Source: Chryseobacterium sp. S0630 (GTDB lineage Bacteria; Bacteroidota; Bacteroidia; Flavobacteriales; Weeksellaceae). From it: a DNA stretch of 64,000 bases. The notes under the pieces are model-generated. The model was not told where the DNA came from and made no database searches. It saw nothing but the letters and a program-made list of their open reading frames with translations. This document shows, in pieces, positions 28,209 through 35,956 of the stretch. The position numbers and the translations under genes are program-made. Each line of letters starts with the position of its first letter. Within the stretch, counting starts at the first letter, position 1. The stretch covers positions 1 through 64,000 of the forward strand of contig NZ_JAMZGF010000011.1 in the NCBI RefSeq assembly GCF_024158915.1. The letters are read 5' to 3'.

Positions 28209-28961
28209 ATGTTAAAAAAGTTTTTCACAGCGATAGGGGAATACATTATCCTCTTGGGAAAATCCCTGCAGAAACCTCAGAAAATGAGAGTGTTCTGGAA
28301 GCTGTTCATGAGAGAAATTAATGATTTGGGAGTAAATTCTTTCGGGCTTGTCATCTTCACATCCATCTTCGTGGGAGCTGTAGTTGCTATTCAGATGTTC
28401 AATAACTTTGATGCTTCTTCCTTTCCTATTCCGCCATCATTTGTAGGATATGCTACAAAAGCGGTATTGGTGTTGGAATTTGCACCTACTATTATCAGCC
28501 TTATTCTGGCGGGTAAAGTAGGATCATATATTGCTTCCAGTATCGGAACAATGAGGGTTTCAGAACAGATTGATGCCTTGGATATTATGGGAGTAAACTC
28601 ACCCAATTTCCTGATATTTCCTAAAATCATTGCCTGTATGCTGTTTAATCCTCTCCTTATTGCCATCAGTATTGTATTTGGTATTGGTGGAGGCTATATT
28701 GCCGGGATTCTAACAGGAAACTGGACAGAGAACGATTATATTGTTGGTATTCAAATGTATATGCCGAATTTATTCATTTACTATGCATTTACCAAAACAA
28801 TCGTTTTTGCTTTTATCATTGCAACCGTACCTTCTTATTTCGGATACAATGTAAAAGGAGGATCTTTGGAAGTAGGTAGAGCCAGTACACAGGCCGTAGT
28901 ATGGACAATGGTGTTCATTATTATCTCTGAATTAATTTTAACCCAATTAATATTAAGCTGA
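28209..28961 (+). CDS. MlaE family ABC transporter permease
   Basis: A 250-residue inner-membrane permease of the YrbE/MlaE family, with an N-terminal amphipathic helix, about five hydrophobic segments and the family blocks GSYIASSIGTMRVSEQIDALDIMG and PNLFIYYAFTKTIVFAFIIATV. It works with an MlaF ATPase (next gene, sharing one base of the stop/start TGATG) and an MCE substrate-binding protein, here most likely the one at 10429-11379. Function: phospholipid traffic between inner and outer membranes. Confidence 0.92.
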   Translation: MLKKFFTAIGEYIILLGKSLQKPQKMRVFWKLFMREINDLGVNSFGLVIFTSIFVGAVVAIQMFNNFDASSFPIPPSFVGYATKAVLVLEFAPTIISLILAGKVGSYIASSIGTMRVSEQIDALDIMGVNSPNFLIFPKIIACMLFNPLLIAISIVFGIGGGYIAGILTGNWTENDYIVGIQMYMPNLFIYYAFTKTIVFAFIIATVPSYFGYNVKGGSLEVGRASTQAVVWTMVFIIISELILTQLILS

Positions 28962-29776
28962 TGATTGAGGTAAAAGATCTTAAGAAAAGTTTTGATGATG
29001 TTGAAGTGCTTAAGGGAATTTCAACTTCATTTGATAAAGGAAAAGTAAACTTAATCATTGGGCAGAGTGGTTCCGGGAAAACCGTTTTTCTAAAAAGTTT
29101 ATTGAATGTTTATATGCCTTCATCAGGAGAAATTCTGTTTGACGGAAAAGATATCAATACTATGACCAGAGATGAAAAACAACATCTCCGTTCAGAAATC
29201 GGAACCGTTTTCCAGGGAAGTGCCTTATTTGACTCTCTAACAGTGGAAGAAAATATCATGTTCCCTCTTGACATGTTTACCAATCTTACCTACAGAGAAA
29301 AAAAGAAAAGAGTTTTTGAAGTAATAGGAAGAGTACATCTTGATAAAGCAGAAAAAAAATATCCTTCCGAAATTTCAGGAGGTATGCAGAAAAGGGTGGC
29401 TATTGCAAGAGCTATTGTCAACAATCCTAAGTATCTGTTTTGTGATGAGCCCAATTCCGGGCTGGATCCCTATACCTCTAAGATTATTGATGATCTTCTT
29501 TACGAAATCACAAAAGAATATAATACTACCACCATCATCAATACCCATGATATGAACTCTGTAATGACGATTGGCGAGAAAATTGTATACCTAAGACTGG
29601 GAATTAAAGAATGGGAAGGTAACAAAGACATTCTGATTACAGCAGGCAATAAAAATCTGATTGATTTCGTTTATTCTTCAGAACTGTTTAAAGAGCTGAG
29701 AGAATATTTACTTGAGAATAATAAAACGATTGAAACGACAAATACAAAAATAGACGATAATGAAAAAGGTACTTAG
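28961..29776 (+). CDS. MlaF family ABC transporter ATP-binding protein
   Basis: A 271-residue ATPase that powers the MlaE permease. Walker A is GQSGSGKT near residue 35, the signature is SGGMQKR near 140 and Walker B is LFCDEPNSGLDP near 162, followed by the switch His in INTHDMNSV. The start overlaps the permease stop, and its end overlaps the outer-membrane barrel gene by 17 bases, so the three are translationally coupled. A short C-terminal extension of about 30 residues is charged. Confidence 0.94.
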   Translation: MIEVKDLKKSFDDVEVLKGISTSFDKGKVNLIIGQSGSGKTVFLKSLLNVYMPSSGEILFDGKDINTMTRDEKQHLRSEIGTVFQGSALFDSLTVEENIMFPLDMFTNLTYREKKKRVFEVIGRVHLDKAEKKYPSEISGGMQKRVAIARAIVNNPKYLFCDEPNSGLDPYTSKIIDDLLYEITKEYNTTTIINTHDMNSVMTIGEKIVYLRLGIKEWEGNKDILITAGNKNLIDFVYSSELFKELREYLLENNKTIETTNTKIDDNEKGT

Positions 29777-30371
29777 TATAGCGTTATTAGGGTTTTCAAT
29801 ATGGGCTTCTGCACAGATTTCACTGGCAGGTAAAGCCAACTTAATTTTTCCAACAGGCTCACCTTCATGGTCCAATATTAAAGGAACAGTGAATGATGCT
29901 ATTGCAGGAACAGGTAAAAATAATGTAGGTTTCAATGTAGGGCTTTCCTTAAAAGTAGGTCTTCCTACTTCATTGTTTGTAATGCCGGAAATCTATTATA
30001 CTCATTTCAAAAATGAGTTTACGACAGAGAACACTACTTTTGACGTAAAAAGCAACCGTATTGATGTTCCGGTTCTTTTAGGATATAATCTTTTAGGGAA
30101 TATGCTTGGAGTTTTTGTAGGACCTGTAGGAAGTTTTAACTTAAACAAAGACAATACTTACAACGATTTCAAAGAAAATGCTAAAAATGACTTTACAGTA
30201 GGATACCAGTTTGGGGCACAGCTTGAAATTAAAAAGCTTATTGTAAATGCAAGATATGAAGGTGCTTTCAGTAAAGACGAAAGAAACTTCATCAACAAAG
30301 TTTCTGGTTCAGAAATCAGATATGATAACAGACCTAACCTGTTTATGGTAGGTTTAGGATATAAATTCTAA
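29760..30371 (+). CDS. Outer membrane beta-barrel protein (porin-like)
   Basis: A 203-residue protein with a signal peptide (about 1-18, cut near SAQ) and alternating beta-strand pattern, ending in an aromatic strand (LFMVGLGYKF) as expected for the C-terminal strand of a small outer-membrane barrel, roughly eight strands. It overlaps the mlaF-like gene by 17 bases. Bacteroidota generally lack an obvious MlaA, so this barrel is a candidate outer-membrane partner of the lipid transporter, but that is inference from gene order only. Confidence 0.82.
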   Translation: MKKVLSIALLGFSIWASAQISLAGKANLIFPTGSPSWSNIKGTVNDAIAGTGKNNVGFNVGLSLKVGLPTSLFVMPEIYYTHFKNEFTTENTTFDVKSNRIDVPVLLGYNLLGNMLGVFVGPVGSFNLNKDNTYNDFKENAKNDFTVGYQFGAQLEIKKLIVNARYEGAFSKDERNFINKVSGSEIRYDNRPNLFMVGLGYKF

Positions 30372-30395
30372 TAAATTATCGAAAATAACAACTTT

Positions 30396-30426
30396 AAACC
30401 CTCAAATTTAAATTTGAGGGTTTTTA
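30396..30426. terminator. Bidirectional terminator overlapping a stop codon
   Basis: A perfect 28-base palindrome AAACCCTCAAATTT/AAATTTGAGGGTTT (14-bp stem) followed by TTATTTT. It includes the last codons and stop of the minus-strand gene at 30408. Confidence 0.8.
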
Positions 30427-30719
30427 TTTTGATTTTCAAGTTCAGCCTGACGTTTTGCAATTTCTGCAGCCTGTTTTTCAAGATCTTCTTTGTCTTTTTG
30501 TAACTGCTTGAATTCTTTTTTCTTCTGCTCTTCTTTTATAGCGCTTCCTTTACTTACATAGCCTACCATTCCTCCAATGATAAGCCCTATTCCAACTCCC
30601 GCCATGATTCCCATAATATGAGAAATTTTTATCTGCTCTACGGCAAAATCAGTTGTCAAATAGAAAAGTAATGCAGAAACAGCCAAAAGTATAAGTCCGG
30701 TAATTGATAAACTCTTCAT
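30408..30719 (-). CDS. Small membrane protein with coiled-coil tail
   Basis: A 103-residue protein with two predicted membrane helices (about 5-25 and 34-58, the latter rich in Gly, GIMAGVGIGLIIGGMVGYV). A strongly charged helical C-terminus of about 40 residues follows, with E, K, Q and heptad-like leucines that probably form a coiled coil. The glycine-zipper-like second helix resembles YtxH-type stress proteins, but that is weak evidence. Its stop lies inside the shared terminator palindrome. Function unknown. Confidence 0.7.
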   Translation of the reverse strand: MKSLSITGLILLAVSALLFYLTTDFAVEQIKISHIMGIMAGVGIGLIIGGMVGYVSKGSAIKEEQKKKEFKQLQKDKEDLEKQAAEIAKRQAELENQNKNPQI

Positions 30720-30743
30720 AATATTGTGTTTAGGTGGTTACAT

Positions 30744-30784
30744 AAAAAAAGCCTTACCAAATTTACTAAAAATTTAATAAGGCT
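30744..30784 (-). terminator. Terminator of the M48 protease gene
   Basis: AGCCTTA/TAAGGCT stem with a long AT-rich loop and a run of seven T on the minus strand. Confidence 0.65.
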
Positions 30785-30806
30785 ATATTCAAGATTAAAA
30801 TTCTAA

Positions 30807-31613
30807 TTATATTTTTCCTCCCGCAGCCTTATAATATTCTAAAGCTTTCGGAAGATCTTTATTGATATCTGAAATTCTTGTTTCCGGATTCGGGTGGGTA
30901 GATAAGAATTCAGGTTGTCTTGATCCTGTAGATGCTGCTTCCATTCTGTTCCAGAAAGGAATTGCTGCTCTTGGATCATATCCAGCCATAGACATCAGGT
31001 AAAGTCCCATTTCATCTGCCTCAGATTCCTGGCCTCTTCCGTATTTCAATAAAGCAACCTGTGAACCGATAGGGTAAACCTTCTGGAAAACACTTGCCCA
31101 TTGTGAATTTGAGATTGTTCCTCCCAGGATTGCCCCTCCATACTGAGCTACCATTGCCTGAGAAATTCTTTCATTTCCGTGGCCTGCCAGTGCGTGAGAA
31201 ACTTCATGTCCCATTACTACTGCAAGTCCGTTATCGTCTTTTGTTACCGGTAATATTCCGGTATAGACTGCTACTTTTCCACCAGGCATACACCAGGCGT
31301 TTAGCTCGTTGCTCTGCAAAAGATTAAATTCCCAGCTGTAGCTTGCAAGATCTGCTGATCTTCCAATACTCTGATAATATCTTTCTGCTGCATTTTTAAT
31401 TCTGTTTCCTACATTTACCACTCTCTTTGCATCTGCTGTACCGGTAATCACTTTACCTTTAGACAATGTCGTTCTATATTCCTGTGAAGACATTGTTAAA
31501 ATTTCCGAATTGTTGGCCAGCTGTAAAGAAGACCTCCCCGTAATCGGGTTTGTAGTACAGGCAACAGCCGACAGAGCAATAGCTCCCATTCCAAATAGAT
31601 GTGTAACTTTCAT
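30807..31613 (-). CDS. M48 family metalloprotease, lipoprotein
   Basis: A 268-residue zinc peptidase with a lipoprotein signal (Cys about 19, VAC-TTNP). The catalytic HExxH is in VVMGHEVSHALAGH near residue 145 and the third zinc ligand is the Glu in ESEADEMGLYLM near 195. The NPITGRSSLQL motif after the lipid anchor is shared with LoiP/YcaL-type and BepA-related outer-membrane quality-control proteases. It probably trims or degrades misassembled envelope proteins; the substrate is unknown. It has its own terminator and is divergent from the DUF4251 gene. Confidence 0.92.
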   Translation of the reverse strand: MKVTHLFGMGAIALSAVACTTNPITGRSSLQLANNSEILTMSSQEYRTTLSKGKVITGTADAKRVVNVGNRIKNAAERYYQSIGRSADLASYSWEFNLLQSNELNAWCMPGGKVAVYTGILPVTKDDNGLAVVMGHEVSHALAGHGNERISQAMVAQYGGAILGGTISNSQWASVFQKVYPIGSQVALLKYGRGQESEADEMGLYLMSMAGYDPRAAIPFWNRMEAASTGSRQPEFLSTHPNPETRISDINKDLPKALEYYKAAGGKI

Positions 31614-31672
31614 AGTTTGAGTGTTAATAATTCAACCTTAACAATTTTTATTCCAAAATATTTCGGAAAGAA

Positions 31673-31680
31673 TATATTTG
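31673..31680 (+). promoter_or_regulatory. -7 box of the DUF4251 gene
   Basis: TATATTTG (then C) matches TAnnTTTG 38 bases before the chosen start. Confidence 0.55.
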
Positions 31681-31718
31681 CATACATTTTGCTATCTAAA
31701 TTTAATAATTATCTCATT

Positions 31719-32267
31719 ATGAAAAAGTATATTTCTTTACTGATGATGTTTGGATTCCTGTTCTTCTTTCAGAGCTGTGCTTCACAAGGTTCATTAGATC
31801 CGAAAACAGTGGACACTTTGGTAGATTCTCAGGAGTTTACTTTTTATGCACAAAGAGCCAATCCTACAAATTATGATGTCATTAATGTTTTAAACTCAAT
31901 GCCTAATTCTACTGCAACGAGGGTACTTAATCTGAATGGAGATTATACCATTGATGTCAGTAAAAATACACTGGATGTAGTGTTGCCTTATTTTGGAAGG
32001 ATGTTCAATCCAACTTTTGGAAGTGCCAGTGATAACAGCTACCGATTTACTTCAAAAGATTTTACGGTAACTAAAACTCAGAATAAAAAAGGAACCTGGA
32101 CTTTTAAGTTCAAACCTAAAGATGTAAGAAACGTAGACGAAGTTAATATTGAAGTATTTAAAAACGGAAAAGCTTTCGTTTCTATGAGGAGTAATGACAG
32201 ACAGCCGATTACTTATGATGGATACATTTCTAAAACTGAAGTAAAAAAGGAAAAAGAGAAACTTTAA
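31719..32267 (+). CDS. DUF4251 domain lipoprotein
   Basis: A 182-residue protein starting at ATG 31719; the longer open frame upstream runs through the promoter and was discarded. The signal ends in a lipobox (FFQSC-ASQ, Cys about 19). The body matches the DUF4251 pattern: EFTFYAQRANPTNYDVIN, LPYFGRMFNPTFG, and a beta-rich end. Location is probably the periplasmic face or outer membrane. Function unknown. Its stop codon overlaps the stop codon of meaB on the other strand by two bases within a 4-base overlap, so no terminator separates the convergent genes. Confidence 0.88.
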   Translation: MKKYISLLMMFGFLFFFQSCASQGSLDPKTVDTLVDSQEFTFYAQRANPTNYDVINVLNSMPNSTATRVLNLNGDYTIDVSKNTLDVVLPYFGRMFNPTFGSASDNSYRFTSKDFTVTKTQNKKGTWTFKFKPKDVRNVDEVNIEVFKNGKAFVSMRSNDRQPITYDGYISKTEVKKEKEKL

Positions 32268-33256
32268 TCCCTGTTTTCGTTCGATAAAAATTTTTCAACA
32301 AATAATTTTGCTTCAGTACTTGGATTAGAAACCATGGCTGAAGCATTTTTTTTGTGCATGTGATAAGCTTCTTCTATAGCATTGCTCTTTTTCATCAGGG
32401 ATAAAATATATTCCTGAACCCAATATTCAAATCGTTTTTCAGCCTGCTGAACACGAATTTCTTCAAAACGGCCGCTTTTCTTTTTCAGATCAATAAATTC
32501 GAATATTGTATCATAGACTTCCTGTAATCCTTGATTATGAAGTGCAGAACCTAGTAAAACAGGAATCTTCCATCCTTTTTCTTTAGGCGGAATAAAGTCT
32601 AGGGCTCTTTTTAATTCAAGTCTTGTATTTTTTGCTTTCTGAAGATTGTCCTGGTCTACTTTATTGATGAATATAAGATCTACCATTTCCATGATCCCTC
32701 GTTTTATTCCCTGAAGTTCATCTCCTCCTCCAATGATTTTAAGGAACAAAAAAACATCGGTAATATCGGCTACCAGAACTTCTGATTGCCCTACTCCCAC
32801 AGTTTCAATTAAAATATAGTCATAGCCTGCAGCTTCGCAGATCATCATGGTTTCAAAAGTAGTATTGGCTACTCCTCCCAGAAATCCTGAGCTTGGAGAA
32901 GGGCGTATAAATGCGTTTTCTTCTTTGGCCAATTCTTCCATTCTGGTTTTATCACCCAATATACTTCCTTTATTGATTGCAGAGCTTGGATCTATCGCCA
33001 GAACCGCTACTTTTTTGCCTTGAGCAATAACCAATCGTCCGAAATTTTCTATAAAAGTGGATTTTCCGGCTCCGGGAACTCCCGTTACTCCTACCCTCAC
33101 AGAGTTTCCGGTAAGGGGCATAATCTTCTTAAGAAGCTCTTCTGCCTGTACTCTGTGTTCTGCTTTTTTACTTTCAACCAATGTAATAGCTTTTGCAATC
33201 AGGCGTTTGTTTCCTGACTGTATTCCGTCTATTAGCTCTTCTGTAGAAAATTTCAT
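32264..33256 (-). CDS. meaB: Methylmalonyl-CoA mutase-associated GTPase MeaB
   Basis: P-loop GTPase (330 residues from ATG 33256; an ATG at 33304 would add 16) that protects and reloads the B12 cofactor of methylmalonyl-CoA mutase. G1 is GVPGAGKSTFIE near residue 48, followed by DPSSAINKGSILGDKTRM, a TVGVGQSE G3 segment and NKVD (G4), as in ArgK/MeaB. The partner mutase is encoded 6 kb upstream on the same strand at 39546-41666, with the rtcB-prfH block between them. Confidence 0.95.
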   Translation of the reverse strand: MKFSTEELIDGIQSGNKRLIAKAITLVESKKAEHRVQAEELLKKIMPLTGNSVRVGVTGVPGAGKSTFIENFGRLVIAQGKKVAVLAIDPSSAINKGSILGDKTRMEELAKEENAFIRPSPSSGFLGGVANTTFETMMICEAAGYDYILIETVGVGQSEVLVADITDVFLFLKIIGGGDELQGIKRGIMEMVDLIFINKVDQDNLQKAKNTRLELKRALDFIPPKEKGWKIPVLLGSALHNQGLQEVYDTIFEFIDLKKKSGRFEEIRVQQAEKRFEYWVQEYILSLMKKSNAIEEAYHMHKKNASAMVSNPSTEAKLFVEKFLSNENRD

Positions 33257-33425
33257 TGATTCAAAATTAATAATTAAAAAGGGAATGGTCAATACTTCGA
33301 TCATAATGATGATACAAAAGACCTAAATTGTCTTTGTTTGATATTATCAATTTTTCATGAATTTAATTTTTATTTCTTCTAAATTAAAACTAGAATGCCC
33401 TGTATCAAGGGCTTAAGGAATTTAT

Positions 33426-33433
33426 TACATTTG
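33426..33433 (+). promoter_or_regulatory. -7 box of the cytochrome pair
   Basis: TACATTTG matches TAnnTTTG 23 bases before the first cytochrome start. Confidence 0.55.
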
Positions 33434-33455
33434 TTATATCTCAAAAAGAAGAAAC

Positions 33456-33749
33456 ATGAAAAAACTCATCGCTGCGGCTTCGTTTACTGCTATTTTGCTG
33501 GTTTCCTGTACGCCGAAAGCTTCTACATCCGCTGCTACTGCAGGAACCTCTACATCTACTGCAGAACAGATTGCTCAGGGGAAAACAATTTTTGAAAACT
33601 CCTGTGGAAGATGTCATAAACTTCCGGATCCTGCTTCGCACAATCCTGTACAATGGGTAGGAATCATGAATTCTATGGCTCCAAAAGCAAAACTGACGGA
33701 TGAACAGCACCAATGGGTTTATGATTACATTGTTTCTGTGAAGAAATAA
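33456..33749 (+). CDS. Small c-type cytochrome lipoprotein (copy 1)
   Basis: A 97-residue exported lipoprotein (signal 1-17, Cys in LLVSC-TPK) with one haem-binding CGRCH motif near residue 50 and a candidate distal ligand Met in MNSMAPKAKLTD near 72. It has the minimal class I cytochrome c size. It is likely an envelope-attached electron carrier, but the donor and acceptor are unknown. It lies 21 bases before a close paralogue, and the pair is framed by a -7 box and a terminator, so it forms a two-gene operon. Confidence 0.85.
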   Translation: MKKLIAAASFTAILLVSCTPKASTSAATAGTSTSTAEQIAQGKTIFENSCGRCHKLPDPASHNPVQWVGIMNSMAPKAKLTDEQHQWVYDYIVSVKK

Positions 33750-33770
33750 CCATCAAACAAAAAAATAGGT

Positions 33771-34058
33771 ATGAAAAAACTTATCTTAAGCGGCATTGCA
33801 GCATCAGCATTTCTGGTGTCATGCGGACCAAAAAGTGTGGCTGTAACAGGCCCAAAGTATACTTCATCTGAGCAATTAACACAAGGAAAGACCATTTTTG
33901 AGAACTCCTGCGCAAAGTGTCATAAGCTTCCAGAACCAACCAAGCATGACGATAAGGGATGGATCAACACTTTAAGCCGAATGGCTCCAAAGGCTAAGCT
34001 TACTGATGATCAGCATCAAATGGTGTATGATTATCTGATCTCTGTGAATAAAAAATAA
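33771..34058 (+). CDS. Small c-type cytochrome lipoprotein (copy 2)
   Basis: A 95-residue paralogue of the preceding gene with the same plan: lipoprotein signal (LVSC-GPK), short linker, QGKTIFENSCAKCHKLPEP haem site and an SRMAPKAKLTDDQHQ segment with the probable Met ligand. The shared blocks point to tandem duplication; the linker after the lipid Cys is shorter and less Thr/Ser-rich than in copy 1. The stop codon lies inside the terminator stem. Confidence 0.85.
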   Translation: MKKLILSGIAASAFLVSCGPKSVAVTGPKYTSSEQLTQGKTIFENSCAKCHKLPEPTKHDDKGWINTLSRMAPKAKLTDDQHQMVYDYLISVNKK

Positions 34059-34085
34059 GCTTTCTAACGAAAGCTTATTTCTTTT
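34053..34085. terminator. Bidirectional terminator
   Basis: AAATAAGCTTTC/GAAAGCTTATTT, 12-bp perfect stem with a 4-nt loop. The minus strand exits into TTTTTTATT and the plus strand into TTTCTTTT. It ends the cytochrome pair and the rtcB-prfH operon. Confidence 0.85.
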
Positions 34086-34106
34086 AATTAAGTAACTCAA
34101 AACAGA

Positions 34107-34634
34107 TTATTCTGTCTTTTTTACGGTTCTTGTTCTGGTTACTTTTCCTTTGACTAATTTTTCCCTGTCTTCAATGATTTCAAGTGCAGCTCTGTTATAA
34201 GCAAATTTTTTAGCTTCTTTAAGGGCGGCCAAAGCCTGTTTGTATTCAAATTTTCTTTCCTGAAGAAGGGACAGACAGTTCAGGATTTCCGACTTATCAA
34301 TTCCTTTTATCTTTAAAGCGAATTCAATTAATTTTTCTGCTTCTTTGTAATCTTCATTACTCAAAAGACACTCAATGTAATATTTAGGAGTATTGATATT
34401 TCCGATATTACTCTGCATGGCTTCATCAAAGTATCTTTTTGCAGTTTCATAATCTTTCAATTCCTCCGAATACACTCTTCCCATCAGACAAAGGCTGTCT
34501 GCATCTTCTGGTTCGTAGGATAAAGCATAGTTTAGCGCATCCATGCATTCAGAAAGATTGAATGGGAAGTAGTCCAGCGCTTCAAAATAATATTTACTTT
34601 TAGTTAAGGTCATTTCTGTAGTTTTTGAGTTCAT
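34107..34634 (-). CDS. TPR repeat protein, last gene of the rtcB-prfH block
   Basis: A 175-residue soluble protein with tetratricopeptide-like helical repeats (ALNYALSYEPEDADSLCLMGRVYSEELKDYETAKRYFDEAM and two further degenerate units) and a basic C-terminal tail (VKGKVTRTRTVKKTE). Its start overlaps the end of prfH by 35 bases (or 14 if the second ATG at 34613 is used), so it is translationally coupled to the release factor. TPRs are protein-docking modules; what it binds is unknown. It is the last gene before a strong terminator. Confidence 0.8.
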   Translation of the reverse strand: MNSKTTEMTLTKSKYYFEALDYFPFNLSECMDALNYALSYEPEDADSLCLMGRVYSEELKDYETAKRYFDEAMQSNIGNINTPKYYIECLLSNEDYKEAEKLIEFALKIKGIDKSEILNCLSLLQERKFEYKQALAALKEAKKFAYNRAALEIIEDREKLVKGKVTRTRTVKKTE

Positions 34635-35298
34635 TTTTCAAGGCATTTCTTTGTTTTTTGAATGTCCTGTCTTCGTAATTCTTTTTAAAATCTGTTCCTG
34701 AAAATGTACGAACCGGATTTCCGCGCTCTACCTGCATCTGGAGAGACCAGGTTTCTTTCAGTTTTCTTTCCAGTTGCTGGATATAAACTGCCATTACCTT
34801 TTCTTTAAGTCTGATAATGGATAGTTTTTTATTATCCAGCTGTGAACGGGAATCCTGTACAAAAACAGTCTCGTTGGTAGGGATATAAGTGGCACGTACA
34901 GCGGTATTCACCTTATTTACGTTTTGTCCTCCGCTTCCCTGGCTTCTTGCGGTCTGAAACCGGATATCTTTTTCATTGAAATCAATCATTTTTATATTTT
35001 CAAGTTCAAAAATTCCGATAAACCAATTGCTTCTTTTATGAAGTTTCCTGAATGTACTTTTTCCTATCCAGCAAACGCTTCCCAGCCAGCTTTTTAAAAA
35101 CGAGGTCAAGTCTTTTCCTTTTAAAAGAAGGGTAACTGATTTTAGTGTCAGATTTTCATCCCCGTTTTCCCGATGTATGATTTCGTATTCTATTGTATTG
35201 TGTTTTGCCTCTTCAAGAAAGGTCTTCAGAACCTTGGCTACTACCCACTGGCATTCTAAAGGACCTCTTCCTGAAGTGATCTGTATTAATTTTTCCAT
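34600..35298 (-). CDS. prfH: Peptide chain release factor H
   Basis: A 232-residue release-factor homologue without the stop-codon recognition domain. The N-terminal part (ITSGRGPLECQWVVAKVL, GSVCWIG, NWFIGIFE) matches PrfH rather than PrfA/B. The catalytic peptidyl-hydrolysis motif [20 protein letters not shown] is near residue 121, and RGNPVRTFSG near the C-terminus is also a PrfH feature. PrfH releases nascent chains from ribosomes damaged in the 16S decoding centre so that RtcB can reseal the RNA (known from the E. coli RtcB2-PrfH pair). The start is 3 bases after the stop of the nucleotidyltransferase-like gene. Confidence 0.93.
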   Translation of the reverse strand: MEKLIQITSGRGPLECQWVVAKVLKTFLEEAKHNTIEYEIIHRENGDENLTLKSVTLLLKGKDLTSFLKSWLGSVCWIGKSTFRKLHKRSNWFIGIFELENIKMIDFNEKDIRFQTARSQGSGGQNVNKVNTAVRATYIPTNETVFVQDSRSQLDNKKLSIIRLKEKVMAVYIQQLERKLKETWSLQMQVERGNPVRTFSGTDFKKNYEDRTFKKQRNALKNELKNYRNDLN

Positions 35299-35301
35299 TT
35301 T

Positions 35302-35847
35302 TTATATTGGCATTTTGCTTAATAAAGGGCTTCCTACCGGATTTATTCCCTTTTCTAATAGTTCTTTTGCGGCCATCACTGCCCAGCACTTATCACTGGA
35401 GTGGATATTTCTGTAAAAAGAAAGTAAAATATCAGGCCTCACAACGGTAAAACCATTGGCTTCAATTGTCTTTAGATCATCTCTTTCAAAGAAGTCTATG
35501 GTAATTCTGTGGAATTTTTCATTTTCCAGCTCAACAGTCTTTTCATATCTGCGAAAGTTTTCTTCACTCGGCAGATGGTCATATCGGGTCCAGACTTTCT
35601 GGAATCCTTCCTGCTGAAGAATGATCACTACTTCTGCAACATTTTCTTTTTTTACAAAAACATCAATATCCTTGTGGTCATGGGCATGTTTGTATTCTGT
35701 ATGTTCTTTTTCTGACATGAAATGCCAAGCCCAGCCACCTGATATAATGACTTTATCTTTTAATATATTTAAAATTTCGAGCCCTAACCGAATTCTGAAT
35801 TCCGGCCAGACTTCACCATATCGTTTTATGTTATGTGGTGCTCCCAT
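35302..35847 (-). CDS. Nucleotidyltransferase-like protein
   Basis: A 181-residue soluble protein with the signature of a minimal nucleotidyltransferase fold: ISGGWAWHF near residue 35 (the GG motif), then HKDIDVFV near 59 with the two metal-binding Asp, and a third acidic position possible in ITIDFFERDD near 118. Similar patterns occur in lincosamide/aminoglycoside nucleotidyltransferases and in tRNA-type NTases. It sits between rtcB and prfH, 3 bases before prfH, so an RNA- or nucleotide-end-modifying role in RNA repair is an attractive inference. An antibiotic-resistance or toxin/antitoxin NTase role is also possible. Confidence 0.75.
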   Translation of the reverse strand: MGAPHNIKRYGEVWPEFRIRLGLEILNILKDKVIISGGWAWHFMSEKEHTEYKHAHDHKDIDVFVKKENVAEVVIILQQEGFQKVWTRYDHLPSEENFRRYEKTVELENEKFHRITIDFFERDDLKTIEANGFTVVRPDILLSFYRNIHSSDKCWAVMAAKELLEKGINPVGSPLLSKMPI

Positions 35848-35908
35848 TTTTTTGTTTTTTTAAATTGAATATTCAAAACCTTATAGACTTTAAAATATTT
35901 CTTTGTTA

Positions 35909-35939
35909 AACCTTATAGGTTTTTGAAACCTATAAGGTT
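35909..35939. repeat. Intra-operon palindrome
   Basis: AACCTTATAGGTTT/AAACCTATAAGGTT, 14-bp perfect stem with a 3-nt loop, between rtcB and the nucleotidyltransferase gene. A partial copy (ACCTTATAGACTTT) precedes it. No T-run follows, so it is not a standard terminator; it may be an RNA-processing or mobile-repeat element. Confidence 0.7.
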
Positions 35940-35956
35940 GTAAAGTATAAGGCTAA

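Noticed and set aside
31599-31718. 40-residue extension of the DUF4251 lipoprotein
   Set aside because: It would place the coding start before the TATATTTG promoter box and hide the lipoprotein signal.
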